A stretch of DNA of 64,000 nt. It comes from Pelagicoccus sp. SDUM812002 (lineage in GTDB: Bacteria > Verrucomicrobiota > Verrucomicrobiia > Opitutales > Opitutaceae). Shown in pieces: positions 51,129 through 59,793 of this stretch. The stretch covers positions 372,001-436,000 of the forward strand of contig NZ_JARXHX010000002.1 of the NCBI RefSeq assembly GCF_031127835.1, in the 5' to 3' direction. Below the pieces are notes generated by a model that worked only from the letters and a program-made list of their open reading frames with translations, was not told the origin of the DNA and ran no database searches. The position numbers were made by a program, and so were the translations under genes. The number at the start of each line of letters is the position of its first letter. The stretch's first letter is position 1.

Positions 51129-52978
51129 GCGATGGGCCCTTCGTTTTCTGGGAGGCCGGGGCCGTCGATGAGCTGCAGTTGGGCGACGCGGTGGTAGGGA
51201 CCGGGCTGGGCGATGAGTTCTTCGTGGGTGCCGCGTTGGACGATGCGGCCTTGCTCCATGACGAGAATCTCGTCGGCTCGACGCAGGGTGCTGAGGCGGT
51301 GGGCGACGAGGAGGGTGGTGCGGCCGGCGGTGGCTTGGTCGAGGGCGGTGAAGATTTCCTTTTCGGTTTCGCTGTCGATGGCGGCGGTGGGGTCGTCGAG
51401 CAGGAGTATGGGCGGGTCGAGCAGGATGGCGCGGGCGATGGCGAGGCGTTGGCGTTGTCCGCCGGAGAGGGTGTTTCCGCTTTCGCCGAGGATGGTGTCG
51501 TAGCCTTTGGGCAGGGCGGTGATGAACTCGTGGGCGGAGGCGATGCGGGCGGCGTCTTCGATTTGCTGTTCGGTGGCGTCGGGGTGGCCGAAGGCGATGT
51601 TGGCGGCGATGGTGTTGGAGAAGAGGAAGCTCTCTTGGAAGACGATGCCGATGTTGCGGCGTATGTCTTCGAGGCGGAGTTGGCGGGCGTCGATGCCGTC
51701 GATGCTGAGGGTGCCACTGGTGGGATCGAAGAAGCGCGGGATGAGGCTCATGAGGGCGGATTTGCCCGCTCCGGTGGCGCCGAGGATGGCGATGCAGCGC
51801 CCGGCGGGGATTTCGAGGTCGATCTCGTGGAGGACGGATTCGATGCCGTCGAAGGCGAAGGAGACGTTTTCGAAACGCAGGTTTCCGTCGAGGCGCGGGC
51901 GGGCGACGGCGTCGGGGGCGGACTTGGTCTCGACGGGGGCGTCTAGGATTTCGAATACGCGGCGGGCTCCGGTGATGGATTGCTGCACGCTGTTGACGAT
52001 GGTGGCGACTTGGTTGACCTGGGCGGAGAACTGCTCGAGCAGTCCGGCGAAGACGACAAGTCCAGCGCCGAGCGGTAGTTGTCCGTGAATGACAAGCCAG
52101 CCGCCGTAGCCGAGGAGGATGGCGATGTTTAGCCGGGTGAGGAATCCGACGGAAGGTGAGAAGATGCTGACGCGCCAGAAGATGGCGCCTTGTTGTTTGC
52201 CGATGGCGGCGTTGTCGGCCTCGAAGGCGGCTTGCTGTTGTTTTTCGACACCGAAAGCCTTGATGACTTGCATGCTTTGCACGGTTTCGGCGAAGCGTTG
52301 CACGAGGCGGTCGACGAGGGTTTGGTTGGTGGCGTAGAGCGGCTGTATCAGGCGGGAGAATACAGTGGCCATGATCCAGAGCAGGGGTGTGGTGGCGAGG
52401 CAGGCGGCGGTGAGGCCCGGATGGAGGGAGAGCATGTAGGCGACGTAGATGACCAGCGAGAGGGCCATGATGAAGGCCTGGATGAGGACTTGGTCGAGGA
52501 ACATGCGGACCGACTGCACGTCGCTGGTGACGCGGGTGATGATGGAGCCAGTTGTGTGGGCGTCGAAGAAGCGGAAGCTCAGGCGCTGGAGGCGTTCGTA
52601 GACTTCGCTGCGGAGGTCGACGACGAGTTTGCCTTGGACGAGGCGATTGACGGCGATGGTGTAGTTGTAGTTGAGGAAGGCTCGGACGAGAGCGAAGGCG
52701 AGCACGCCACCGGCGATCAGGAAGATGCCGTGAAGGGCGGGCCAGCTGGTGGGGATGGAGAGGCCGAAGGTGGCGGGCAGGGTCGGCTCGGTGGCGGGGT
52801 CGGCGAGGGCAAAGCGGATGTAGTCGATGCCGAAGCCGATGAGGCTGAGTCCTGAGAGTCCGAGGGCGAGCAGTAGGGTCTGCAGGACGAGGACCTTGAC
52901 GCTGTCGGCCCGGTAGCGCAGGGCGAGCCGCAGGAGCCGGGTGATGAGCTGGAAGTTGGTGGACGCGTTTGGTAACAT
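51125..52978 (-). CDS. ABC exporter half-transporter, degenerate-site subunit
   Basis: A 617-residue exporter with six membrane helices and an ATPase domain. Walker A is LGATGAGKSA, the signature is intact (LSGGQRQRLAIARAILL), and Walker B reads ILLLDDPTAAID, with Asp in place of the catalytic Glu. In heterodimeric exporters such as TM287/288, one subunit has this Glu-to-Asp change while the other has the deviant signature; here the deviant LSLGQ is in the partner. That matches the expected composition of a degenerate site. Its stop overlaps the partner's start. It was probably produced together with the partner as a two-gene unit. Confidence 0.92.
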   Translation of the reverse strand: MLPNASTNFQLITRLLRLALRYRADSVKVLVLQTLLLALGLSGLSLIGFGIDYIRFALADPATEPTLPATFGLSIPTSWPALHGIFLIAGGVLAFALVRAFLNYNYTIAVNRLVQGKLVVDLRSEVYERLQRLSFRFFDAHTTGSIITRVTSDVQSVRMFLDQVLIQAFIMALSLVIYVAYMLSLHPGLTAACLATTPLLWIMATVFSRLIQPLYATNQTLVDRLVQRFAETVQSMQVIKAFGVEKQQQAAFEADNAAIGKQQGAIFWRVSIFSPSVGFLTRLNIAILLGYGGWLVIHGQLPLGAGLVVFAGLLEQFSAQVNQVATIVNSVQQSITGARRVFEILDAPVETKSAPDAVARPRLDGNLRFENVSFAFDGIESVLHEIDLEIPAGRCIAILGATGAGKSALMSLIPRFFDPTSGTLSIDGIDARQLRLEDIRRNIGIVFQESFLFSNTIAANIAFGHPDATEQQIEDAARIASAHEFITALPKGYDTILGESGNTLSGGQRQRLAIARAILLDPPILLLDDPTAAIDSETEKEIFTALDQATAGRTTLLVAHRLSTLRRADEILVMEQGRIVQRGTHEELIAQPGPYHRVAQLQLIDGPGLPENEGPIA

Positions 52979-53173
52979 AGGCTCGCGGGGAGCGGTTGGC
53001 GTGGTCGTCCGTTTTTTTCAACGCTAACGGCGTCGGTAGCAATTAGGAAAATGTTTTTGGAGGGGCTTTGTTTGAAGGCGTTGTGAACCAGTTGGCGCCG
53101 TGCGAAGCGACACATTCAGTGGTCCCTTAGGTCTTGTGGGCCCTGCTGACGGGGTGGAATCCGTCCCTCCAGA

Positions 53174-53518
53174 TTAGGCCTTTTTGACGAATTCGGATTT
53201 GAGTTTCATGGTGCCGAAGCCGGGGATCTTGCAGTCGATGTTGTGGTCTCCGTCGCAGAGGCGGATATTTTTGACCTTGGTTCCGGCCTTGAGGTCGCTT
53301 TGAGTGCCTTTGACTTTGAGATCCTTGATAAGGGTAATAGTGTTCCCGTCGGCGAGGGGGTTGCCGTTGGAGTCGAGGACAGCGGCTTCGGTTTCGCCCC
53401 CAGTGGCCTCAGGCTGCTCGGTGGGGACCCATTCGTGTCCGCAATCGGGGCAAACGAGGGTGGGGCCGTTTTCGTAGGCGTACTCGGAGTCGCATTGTGG
53501 GCAGTGAGGGAAGGTCAT
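53174..53518 (-). CDS. phnA: PhnA/YjdM family zinc-ribbon protein
   Basis: A 114-residue protein. An N-terminal zinc ribbon ([16 protein letters not shown] and VCPDCGHEW, four Cys) is followed by a C-terminal domain with [40 protein letters not shown] and the ending [15 protein letters not shown]. The pattern is that of PhnA/YjdM, a widespread small protein historically tied to phosphonate use, though the link is weak. It stands alone. The length is typical. Confidence 0.92.
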   Translation of the reverse strand: MTFPHCPQCDSEYAYENGPTLVCPDCGHEWVPTEQPEATGGETEAAVLDSNGNPLADGNTITLIKDLKVKGTQSDLKAGTKVKNIRLCDGDHNIDCKIPGFGTMKLKSEFVKKA

Positions 53519-53633
53519 AGTGGGCGTTCAGTTGTCGTTTAAAGAAGTGCTCTCCGCTGGATTTGGGCAATTTTAATTTGGAAGTGTGGCCCTAGGGTTG
53601 CACGTGGGAGTGGTTTGGGGTGAAGGTGCAGGC

Positions 53634-54620
53634 ATGAAATTGAGACGTTTAGGATCGAGTGGTATGATGGTTTCCCCAATTTGTTTGGGAACGATGACTT
53701 TTGGCTCCCCGGTGGGGAAGGAGGACGCGATCCGGATCGTGCATGGAGCGATGGACTTGGGTATCAATTTTATCGATACCGCCAATGTCTACGAGGGGTA
53801 TTCGCGTTTCATGGGATCGTCCGGCGGCGTGTCGGAGGATATTTTGGGCGCGGCACTGAAAGGGCGTCGCGAGGAAGTGGTACTGGCGACCAAGTGTGGC
53901 GCTCCGAATGGTAAGGGCACGCATGACATGGGACTGACCGCCAAAACGATCTTACGGGAGCTGGACGCGAGTTTGACGCGCTTGGGGACGGACTACATCG
54001 ACCTTTACCACGTGCATTGGCCGGATGCCCAGACGCCGTTGGAGACCGTGCTCTCCGCGATGGAGACCGCTTATCGTCAGGGCAAGGTCCGAGCCTTCGG
54101 GGTTTCTAACCACTTCGCCTGGCAGCTTTGCGAGCTGCTCTGGCTAGCGGACAAGAGGAATTGGCCGAAGGTAGTGGCGTCGCAGATCCCGTTTAGCTTG
54201 CTGAGGCGGGACTACCAAAACGATTTGGAATTTTGTAGAAAGCATGACATCGGAGTGACTCCTTGGCAGGCCCTGCAGGGTGGGTTGCTGACTGGCAAGT
54301 ACCGAAGAGGCGCGGAAGCTCCAGCGGGTTCTCGCATGGCGGACAGCAGTTGGTTGGCAGAGCCGGAGGACGCGGTTTTCGACAAGATCGAGGCGACCGA
54401 AGAGCTGGCGAAGGAGCAGGGGTTGAGCTTGACGCAGTACGCGTTGGCGTGGGCTCTCTCTCAACCAGCGATGAGCTCTCTGATCGTGGGCGTGAAGTCG
54501 ATGACTCAGGTTGAAGAAGCGGTCAAGGGGGCGGAAGCGGTCTTGTCCGGGGAGGTTCTAGACAGGCAGGATGCAATCACTCCGCCGCCGCCGAACAATC
54601 CTCCGGTCTTCACGCGTTAG
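53634..54620 (+). CDS. Aldo/keto reductase
   Basis: A 328-residue NADP-dependent oxidoreductase with an (alpha/beta)8 barrel. The start MKLRRLGSSGMMVSPICLG fits the family. Catalytic residues are visible in INFIDTANVYEGYS (Asp and Tyr), EVVLATKCG (Lys) and IDLYHVHWPD (His). Segments AFGVSNHFAWQLCELL and GVTPWQALQGGLLTGKY continue the barrel. The substrate is unknown. It is upstream of the VF530 gene with a 50-nt gap. Confidence 0.92.
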   Translation: MKLRRLGSSGMMVSPICLGTMTFGSPVGKEDAIRIVHGAMDLGINFIDTANVYEGYSRFMGSSGGVSEDILGAALKGRREEVVLATKCGAPNGKGTHDMGLTAKTILRELDASLTRLGTDYIDLYHVHWPDAQTPLETVLSAMETAYRQGKVRAFGVSNHFAWQLCELLWLADKRNWPKVVASQIPFSLLRRDYQNDLEFCRKHDIGVTPWQALQGGLLTGKYRRGAEAPAGSRMADSSWLAEPEDAVFDKIEATEELAKEQGLSLTQYALAWALSQPAMSSLIVGVKSMTQVEEAVKGAEAVLSGEVLDRQDAITPPPPNNPPVFTR

Positions 54621-54672
54621 CCAGAAATTGGGAGATTGACGGTAGCGGGTCTTTGAGGGCTTATGCTTTGGA

Positions 54673-55038
54673 ATGAGCGAAGCCGCAAAGAAGGACCCGA
54701 TGCATGGCAAGACCTTGAAGGTCATGTTGACCGAATTGGTCGAAAAGTACGGGTGGGAAGAGCTAGCGTCGAAAATTTCCATCAACTGCTTCGCCAACGA
54801 TCCAAGTCTCGACTCTAGCTTGAAATTCCTGCGCACGACGCCTTGGGCTCGGAACAAGGTGGAGATCGCCTACATGGAGTTGATCGGAGTGGAGCCTCCG
54901 GTGCGAAAGAAGCCGGTCGCTAAGGAGAAGCCGGCTCCGAGGAAGGAGCCATTGTTGCCTTCGCGGCGGCCGTTTAAGCCACGAGAATCTAAGGGGCCGA
55001 AGATCAATCCATGGACAGGCAACCCCGTCGAGGATTAA
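54673..55038 (+). CDS. VF530-type DNA-binding protein (DUF2132)
   Basis: A 121-residue protein whose first 75 residues match the VF530/DUF2132 fold, with [40 protein letters not shown] and [17 protein letters not shown]. The rest is a Lys/Pro/Arg-rich tail ([19 protein letters not shown]) that is probably disordered and may bind nucleic acid. VF530 proteins are small and have been proposed to bind DNA; the function here is unconfirmed. It is followed by the DEAD-box helicase gene. Confidence 0.85.
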   Translation: MSEAAKKDPMHGKTLKVMLTELVEKYGWEELASKISINCFANDPSLDSSLKFLRTTPWARNKVEIAYMELIGVEPPVRKKPVAKEKPAPRKEPLLPSRRPFKPRESKGPKINPWTGNPVED

Positions 55039-55144
55039 GGAAGCCTTTGGGGTTGGAAAGCGCATTAAGATAAGGGCTAAGCCGAGGAGGTAGGATCGTG
55101 CGGGGCTTGCCTTGGCCCGGTTTTGGGCGCAGGAATGGTCGGCT

Positions 55145-56452
55145 ATGTCATTCGCCTCGCTTGATTTGTCAGACTTTTTGCTTCGCTCCCTCGAGACGCT
55201 TGGATACGCCGAGCCGACTCCGATACAGGCAGCGTCCATTCCGGTAATCTTGGCTGGTAAAGATCTTCTAGCAGCGGCCCAGACCGGATCGGGCAAGACG
55301 GCAGCGTTTTCACTGCCTATCGCGCAGAAGGTGTCGCTCTCAGGCGAGCAGGCCAGGAAGCCCCGGCATTTGATTCTGGTTCCAACGCGCGAGTTGGCGG
55401 TGCAGGTGGGAGCGGCGCTAGAGCGCTATGCGGAGGGCTCTCCAGTCCCGATTCGCGTGCTGGTTGCGTTTGGCGGAGTTGGTTACGACGCCCAGATGAA
55501 AGCGGCCCACGCGGGAGTGGATGTGGTGGTGGCGACCCCGGGGCGGTTGATCGACTTGGTGGAACAGCGTTCGGTGGAGCTCGACGAGGTGGAGCTGCTG
55601 GTGTTGGACGAAGCGGATCGCCTCTTGGCGTTGGGCTTCGCTGACGAACTGAATGCGATTATCAAGACACTGCCGGCGAAGCGGCAGAATTTGCTCTTTT
55701 CAGCGACCTTCCCGCAGCATGTGGTTTCGTTGGCGGATTCGTTGCTTAACGATCCGGAGAAGATCCAGCTCGAGGCAGCTTCCCAGCCAGTGCAAAGCAT
55801 TCAGCAGCGAGCAATCGAGGTGGATGGAAACAGGCGCACTGGGCTGTTACGCCATTTGCTGGAAGTGGAAGGCTGGGAGAGAGTTCTAGTATTTGTCGGC
55901 TCTAAGAGGCGGGCGGACAATGTGACGGTGAAGCTCACGAAAAACGGGATCAAGGCTTTAGCATTGCACGGTGACATGTCGCAGGATAAGCGGCAGCGTT
56001 CGCTGGAGCGTTTCAAGCAGAACAAGGTCCGGGTGCTGATGGCCACAGATGTAGCCGCGCGGGGCATCGACATCGCTGGGCTCCCCTGTGTGGTCAACTA
56101 CGACCTGCCGCGGGCGGCTGCTGACTACGTGCACCGGATCGGGCGTACGGGTCGAGCCGGAGGAGAAGGTGTCGCAGTCAGTTTCATTACCGACGACATG
56201 GATGGGCACTTTCGCCAGATCGAGAAGAAGAACAAGATAGACCCGATCCTGCGTGAGCGTCTCGAAGGTTTCGAGCCGGAGAACTGGAATCCAGAGGATC
56301 CCAACAAGGGCAAAGTCCCGGTGAAAGGCAAACGACCCAACAAGAAAGACAAGCTCCGCAAGCTAGCCGCTGGAAAGGGTCGCGGCTCGGGAGGCGTGAA
56401 GGATGTATCCAGTCCGTGGGCACGGGCTTTGAGGAAGTCGAAAGGGGATTAG
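55145..56452 (+). CDS. DEAD-box RNA helicase
   Basis: A 435-residue ATP-dependent RNA helicase of the RhlE/DeaD type. The start MSFASLDLSDFLLRSLETLG is supported by the Q motif PTPIQ just after it. Motifs in order are AAQTGSGKT, PTRELA, TPGR, VLDEADRL, SATFP, VFVGSKRRAD, ATDVAARGIDI and HRIGRTGRAG. The C-terminal tail is basic (KGKRPNKKDKLRKLAAGKGR), suitable for RNA contact. It probably helps ribosome assembly or RNA decay, especially in the cold. Confidence 0.94.
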   Translation: MSFASLDLSDFLLRSLETLGYAEPTPIQAASIPVILAGKDLLAAAQTGSGKTAAFSLPIAQKVSLSGEQARKPRHLILVPTRELAVQVGAALERYAEGSPVPIRVLVAFGGVGYDAQMKAAHAGVDVVVATPGRLIDLVEQRSVELDEVELLVLDEADRLLALGFADELNAIIKTLPAKRQNLLFSATFPQHVVSLADSLLNDPEKIQLEAASQPVQSIQQRAIEVDGNRRTGLLRHLLEVEGWERVLVFVGSKRRADNVTVKLTKNGIKALALHGDMSQDKRQRSLERFKQNKVRVLMATDVAARGIDIAGLPCVVNYDLPRAAADYVHRIGRTGRAGGEGVAVSFITDDMDGHFRQIEKKNKIDPILRERLEGFEPENWNPEDPNKGKVPVKGKRPNKKDKLRKLAAGKGRGSGGVKDVSSPWARALRKSKGD

Positions 56453-56560
56453 TCGCCAAGATGCTCTGCTGTCTTGGGCGAAGCTTGGGCTTTCCAAATC
56501 GCCTCACAGCATCTCGCTTTCGGGTCGCGTTTTAGTGTCGAGACCCTTGAGGTACCGGCT

Positions 56561-56730
56561 GTGAAACCTGTTAGTGCGTTCAAGTTAGTAGTGTTCGACC
56601 TTGATTTTACGCTTTGGGATGCGGGAGGCGTTTGGTGCGATTGCTTGCGGCCACCGTTTTCAAAGCAAGGGAATCAGGTCCTCGACGCGGCGGGGTTGCT
56701 GGTGAGGCCATACCAAGGCCTCGAGGAGTG
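56561..56730 (+). pseudogene. Truncated MDP-1-like HAD phosphatase fragment
   Basis: The start of a HAD phosphatase of the magnesium-dependent phosphatase-1 type. From a GTG at 56561 the frame reads FKLVVFDLDFTLWDAGGVWC, containing HAD motif I (DLDFT), then RPPFSKQGNQVLDAAGLLVR. This N-terminal part ends around 56720, and the later HAD motifs II and III are missing; the continuing frame is antisense of the mrpD remnant. The fragment therefore looks cut off by a deletion that joined it to the end of the mrpD remnant. A product of fewer than 60 meaningful residues could not be an active phosphatase. Confidence 0.65.
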
Positions 56731-56761
56731 CCGCTTTGACGAGGGCAAACTTCGCCCAGAA

Positions 56762-57500
56762 GCCGGACAGGGGGCGGAAATGGCGATCGGCGGGGTGTGG
56801 TAGGATGCAGGCAATCAGAAGAAGAAGGGAAAGAGCCCCGCCTTTATGGAGAAAGCCACGAGAAAGAGAACGGCGGAGCTGTTGATCGTAGCTCCGTTTT
56901 CGATGAGCGACAGTTTGAGGGCGACATCCGCCATATTGATTGTATCCAGTTATCCATACAGAAGTCCCAGGTCGGCGAGAAAGAGGGCAGATGCGACGAG
57001 GTTGATAGCCACGTATTTGAAGCCGCCTTCGAACTGGGCCTTCTTTCCACCGACAGTCATGAGAGCGAAGGACGCGATGAGCATGACCTCGAACCAGACA
57101 TAGAGGTTGAATAGGTCAGCAGTAAGGAAAGCTCCGTTGACTACGCCCGCCAAGAAGAGCATGAGCGGATAGAACCACAGGCTTCGTTCGCCGTTTTTGA
57201 GGTCGTCTATGGAGTAGACACCGATGGCGAGGCCCGCCAGCGCTGAGAAGGCGGCCATGATCGCTGCCAGCCAATCTGCGATGAAAGAGATACCGAAGGG
57301 GCTTGCCAGCTCCCGAGTTCGAGGCTGAGGTACGATTCGGCATTGACCGTGAAAAGTAATTGCAGGGAGAACGCGAGCGTGAGGGCGCTGGTACCGATGC
57401 CGATTGCCGTTCGCATCAGGCTTCGTTTGGTCGCTAGTAAACCGAGTATCGCGCCGAGCATGGGCAGGATAACGGGGATGATGATGATGAGATCGTTCAT
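56762..57500 (-). pseudogene. mrpD: Decayed mrpD (multisubunit Na+/H+ antiporter subunit D) remnant
   Basis: Reads as the first half of MrpD/NuoN-like membrane protein. It starts MNDLIIIIPVILPMLGAILG at 57500. A one-base loss in a C run at about 57298-57301 shifts the frame, after which APFGISFIADWLAAIM continues into NGAFLTADLFNLYVWFEVML and the NLVASALFLADLGLLYG segment. There follows an in-frame TAA (56950-56952), then LDTINMADVALKLSLIENGA and KAGLFPFF, where a Trp codon has become TGA (56815-56817) before LPASYHTPP. The C-terminal half is missing. Several independent lesions make this a true pseudogene. No other mrp genes are seen nearby. Confidence 0.82.
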
Positions 57501-57647
57501 GCGTCGGTGTTCTTGAATTCCCGGATGGTTAACGAACAGTTTGTTGCAGCGATACATGATTGGGTTGGGTTTGTGATTAAGTGCGAATAAGAAAACACGA
57601 AAAGAAATACGTGGAAAACCTGTTTCTGTCTTGACTGTCAATTTATG

Positions 57648-57668
57648 ATGCGAAAAAATATTCGTGTA
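57648..57668 (+). promoter_or_regulatory. Operator-like inverted repeat upstream of 61-aa gene
   Basis: ATGCGAA-N6-TTCGTGTA: CGAA (57651-57654) and TTCG (57661-57664) face each other. A closely similar site (18 of 21 bases) lies at 59669-59689 upstream of the ion channel gene. A related site with the second half in the opposite orientation is at 58365-58387 before the winged-helix gene. Confidence 0.4.
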
Positions 57669-57708
57669 TAAAAAAACGTATAACAGAAACGGAAAGACAC
57701 ACACAAGC

Positions 57709-57894
57709 ATGAGAACTAGCACATTGGATAACACAATCGAGGGGATCGTCAGTCCAGCGCCCCAAGAGCGTCCAAAGCGTGAGAAGCGCGCTTCGTCGTC
57801 GGGGTTTGCCAAACGGGTCTGGAAGACCGATGGCGGCCGTTTAACCGATATCGCGACCCGCCCCAGTGGCGCTCGCTTTGGCTTGTTCAACTGA
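57709..57894 (+). CDS. Small basic hypothetical protein
   Basis: A 61-residue protein starting MRTSTLDNTIEGIVSPAPQE, rich in Arg, Lys and Ser (RPKREKRASSSGFAKRVWK) and ending ATRPSGARFGLFN. A longer in-frame start at 57664 is possible. No domain is recognised. It lies 13 nt upstream of the HPF-like gene with a good ribosome site between them, so they are probably co-transcribed. Its charge would suit nucleic-acid or ribosome contact, which is a guess from composition. Confidence 0.55.
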   Translation: MRTSTLDNTIEGIVSPAPQERPKREKRASSSGFAKRVWKTDGGRLTDIATRPSGARFGLFN

Positions 57895-57907
57895 GGGAGT
57901 AGCGGAG

Positions 57908-58252
57908 ATGAGCACACGATCAGTCAGCTCGGGATCGCAGGCTCCCCTCCACATCGAGACGGTAGACATGCGTCTGCATGCCGGCTATCGCAACACTTTG
58001 GTAGAGAAGGCGGGGGCATTGTTTCGTCGTCACAACCAGCTGCAGGGCTTGAGGCTCAGCATTCGGCGCAATGAAACGGGCAAAGCAGTGGCCGAATACG
58101 CTACCACGGCTCGCTTGGTGCTGCCAGGATACGATAAGATCGTGGTCAAGCGCGGACAGCGTCTTTCGGCAGTCATATCCGAAACGCTCGAGGTCGCTGG
58201 GCGCCAGTTGCGCTGTCGGGCTAGGGCTTTGCGAGCGAAGAATAAGATTTAG
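57908..58252 (+). CDS. Ribosome hibernation-promoting factor (HPF/RaiA)-like protein
   Basis: A 114-residue protein starting MSTRSVSSGSQAPLHIETVD. The middle and end, with LHAGYRNTLVEKAGALFRRH, LRLSIRRNE and ISETLEVAGRQLRCRARAL, follow the beta-alpha-beta-beta-beta-alpha order of the HPF/RaiA fold that sits in the ribosomal decoding site and stops translation. The C-terminal basic helix (RQLRCRARALRAKNKI) mirrors the family's RQLRK-type ending. Identity is only suggestive, so I rate it moderate. It is followed by a terminator and precedes a winged-helix regulator gene. Confidence 0.55.
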   Translation: MSTRSVSSGSQAPLHIETVDMRLHAGYRNTLVEKAGALFRRHNQLQGLRLSIRRNETGKAVAEYATTARLVLPGYDKIVVKRGQRLSAVISETLEVAGRQLRCRARALRAKNKI

Positions 58253-58272
58253 CTAAATAGAAGAGGAAGTGG

Positions 58273-58317
58273 CTGTCGTCTCCGGTTTGTCTGGGACGGC
58301 AGCTTTTCCGTTTTTTG
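58273..58317 (+). terminator. Rho-independent terminator after HPF-like gene
   Basis: Stem GCTGTCGTCTC paired with GGGACGGCAGC, followed by TTTTCCGTTTTTT. It closes the two-gene unit of the small basic protein and the HPF-like protein. Confidence 0.85.
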
Positions 58318-58438
58318 ATTGCGGTTCTACCGCAGTGGTGGCGAGGGAAACTAGGGTTTGCAAAATGCGAATAGAAGTATACGAATCCCACTACATGAAA
58401 TCTAGGGCGGATAGTCCGCTCCGTAAACGACGGCTCTG

Positions 58439-58765
58439 ATGCATATGGCTATTCAAACTAAGAAAGTGGCAGTGGTGCCTGCCAAGGAACAATCTCATTG
58501 GACGCTGTTTTCTAATCATGCTCATGTCCTGCTCAGTTTAGATAAGGAAGGTGGAAAGGTCTTGCGCGACGTGGCCCTCGAAGTGGGAATAACGGAGCGG
58601 GCGGTGCAGAAGATCGTAGCTGATCTGGAAGCGGGCGGCATGATCACCCGTTTCAAGGAAGGGCGTTGCAACCGCTACAAGATCAACCGTCGAGTGAAGC
58701 TTCGCCACGCCATCGAGTCCCACCGCTCAGTGGGGGACTTGTTGGATTTCGTGCATAAAGATTGA
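58439..58765 (+). CDS. Winged-helix transcriptional regulator
   Basis: A 108-residue protein with a winged helix-turn-helix: HAHVLLSLDKEGGKVLRDVA, then LEVGITERAVQKIVADLEAG as the helix-turn-helix and GMITRFKEGRCNRYKINRRV as the wing, similar to MarR or ArsR-type folds. There is no ligand-binding domain beyond it. An alternative start is the second ATG at 58445. It sits between two promoters that share an operator-like inverted repeat, so it is a candidate regulator of them. Confidence 0.78.
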   Translation: MHMAIQTKKVAVVPAKEQSHWTLFSNHAHVLLSLDKEGGKVLRDVALEVGITERAVQKIVADLEAGGMITRFKEGRCNRYKINRRVKLRHAIESHRSVGDLLDFVHKD

Positions 58766-58806
58766 CCGCTGCGAGCTGATTGCCACCCCCCTCCCGGCCG
58801 GGAGCC

Positions 58807-59640
58807 TCAGTTTCGTTGGCTGAGCTGGGACTTTAACGCAGCGAGGTCGCGCTCCATGCGGCTTAGTGTCTCCAGGAGCGTGGCGTTCTCTTTATCGTGC
58901 GGCTCCGCGAGGGATGCGAGTTCTTGCATGGTGGATACGATGATGCCGATGAAGAGATTTAGAATCGTGAAGGTGGCGACCACGATGAAGGGGATGAAGA
59001 TTGCCCATGCCCATGGAAAGGTTTCCATGACGGGGCGGACGATTCCCATGGACCAACTCTCGAGGGTCATGATTTGGAACAAGGTGTAGAAACTCTTCCC
59101 TAGAGAGCCGAACCAATCTGGGAAAGCCTCCGCGAAGAGTGTCGTTACGAGTACCCCGAAGGTGTAGTAGAAGATGCTCATGAGCGCGATCACGCCGGCC
59201 AGTCCCGGTATGGCGTGCATGAAGGCTGCGACCACCTTTCGAAGCTGGGGAATCACGGTGAGGAGTCGCAGCACGCGGAGGACGCGCAGCGAACGAAGCA
59301 CGCCCCATATGCCTGCCCCTGGGGTGAGGGCGATGGCGACGACGGCGAAATCGAAGCAATTCCATCCGTTTCTCCAAAAGCTGAGACGGTAGACGCTAAG
59401 CTTGGTGACAATTTCCGCCACAAAGTAGGCAAGGCAAATCTTGTCCAACAGTTTCAGGGTGCTCCCAAAACTGGACATTAGGTATGGGCTGGTTTCCATG
59501 CCCATTAAGATTGCATTGAAAAGTATGACCGATGTGGTGGTCCATTGGATACGCGGAGATTCTATCCATCGAGCTATTTGGGCCCGCCAGGGAGAGACTC
59601 CCTTGCGGGCGAGGAGTTTGATCAAGTCGGTTTCGCTCAT
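58807..59640 (-). CDS. Bacterial voltage-gated sodium channel (NaChBac/NavAb-like)
   Basis: A 277-residue membrane protein with six transmembrane segments. The S4 voltage sensor has arginines at 116, 119, 122 and 125 spaced three apart (LRSLRVLRVLRLL), and the pore loop contains TLESWSM at residues 192-198, which matches the Na+ selectivity filter of NavAb. A C-terminal coiled-coil (TLLETLSRMERDLAALKSQL) would hold the tetramer, as in known homologues. Upstream lies an operator-like inverted repeat (59669-59689). It probably links Na+ entry to membrane excitability or motility, as in marine bacteria. Confidence 0.95.
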   Translation of the reverse strand: MSETDLIKLLARKGVSPWRAQIARWIESPRIQWTTTSVILFNAILMGMETSPYLMSSFGSTLKLLDKICLAYFVAEIVTKLSVYRLSFWRNGWNCFDFAVVAIALTPGAGIWGVLRSLRVLRVLRLLTVIPQLRKVVAAFMHAIPGLAGVIALMSIFYYTFGVLVTTLFAEAFPDWFGSLGKSFYTLFQIMTLESWSMGIVRPVMETFPWAWAIFIPFIVVATFTILNLFIGIIVSTMQELASLAEPHDKENATLLETLSRMERDLAALKSQLSQRN

Positions 59641-59668
59641 TTTTGTGGTTTGTAAAACGAAGAAAGAA

Positions 59669-59689
59669 ATGCGAAGAATAATTCGTGTA
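59669..59689 (-). promoter_or_regulatory. Operator-like inverted repeat upstream of sodium channel gene
   Basis: ATGCGAA-GAATAA-TTCGTGTA on the plus strand; CGAA (59672-59675) and TTCG (59682-59685) are inverted. It matches 18 of 21 bases of the site at 57648-57668. On the minus strand a TTGACT lies next to it, a plausible -35 for the channel gene. Confidence 0.42.
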
Positions 59690-59793
59690 AGTCAATGAGT
59701 AACCAAGTTTGCATCGATCGAATGGGGCGAGGCAGAAATTCTTGGGCGAGAAGTTTGGCGGGTTCCGGCGAGAGGGGGCGCATATAATGGGGT

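Noticed and set aside
49290-53042. A continuous 1,250-codon minus-strand ORF spanning both exporter genes
   Set aside because: Upstream of 51128 it reads an Arg/Pro/His-rich translation of the partner gene in another frame, caused by very high GC at third positions. The partner frame is the real gene.
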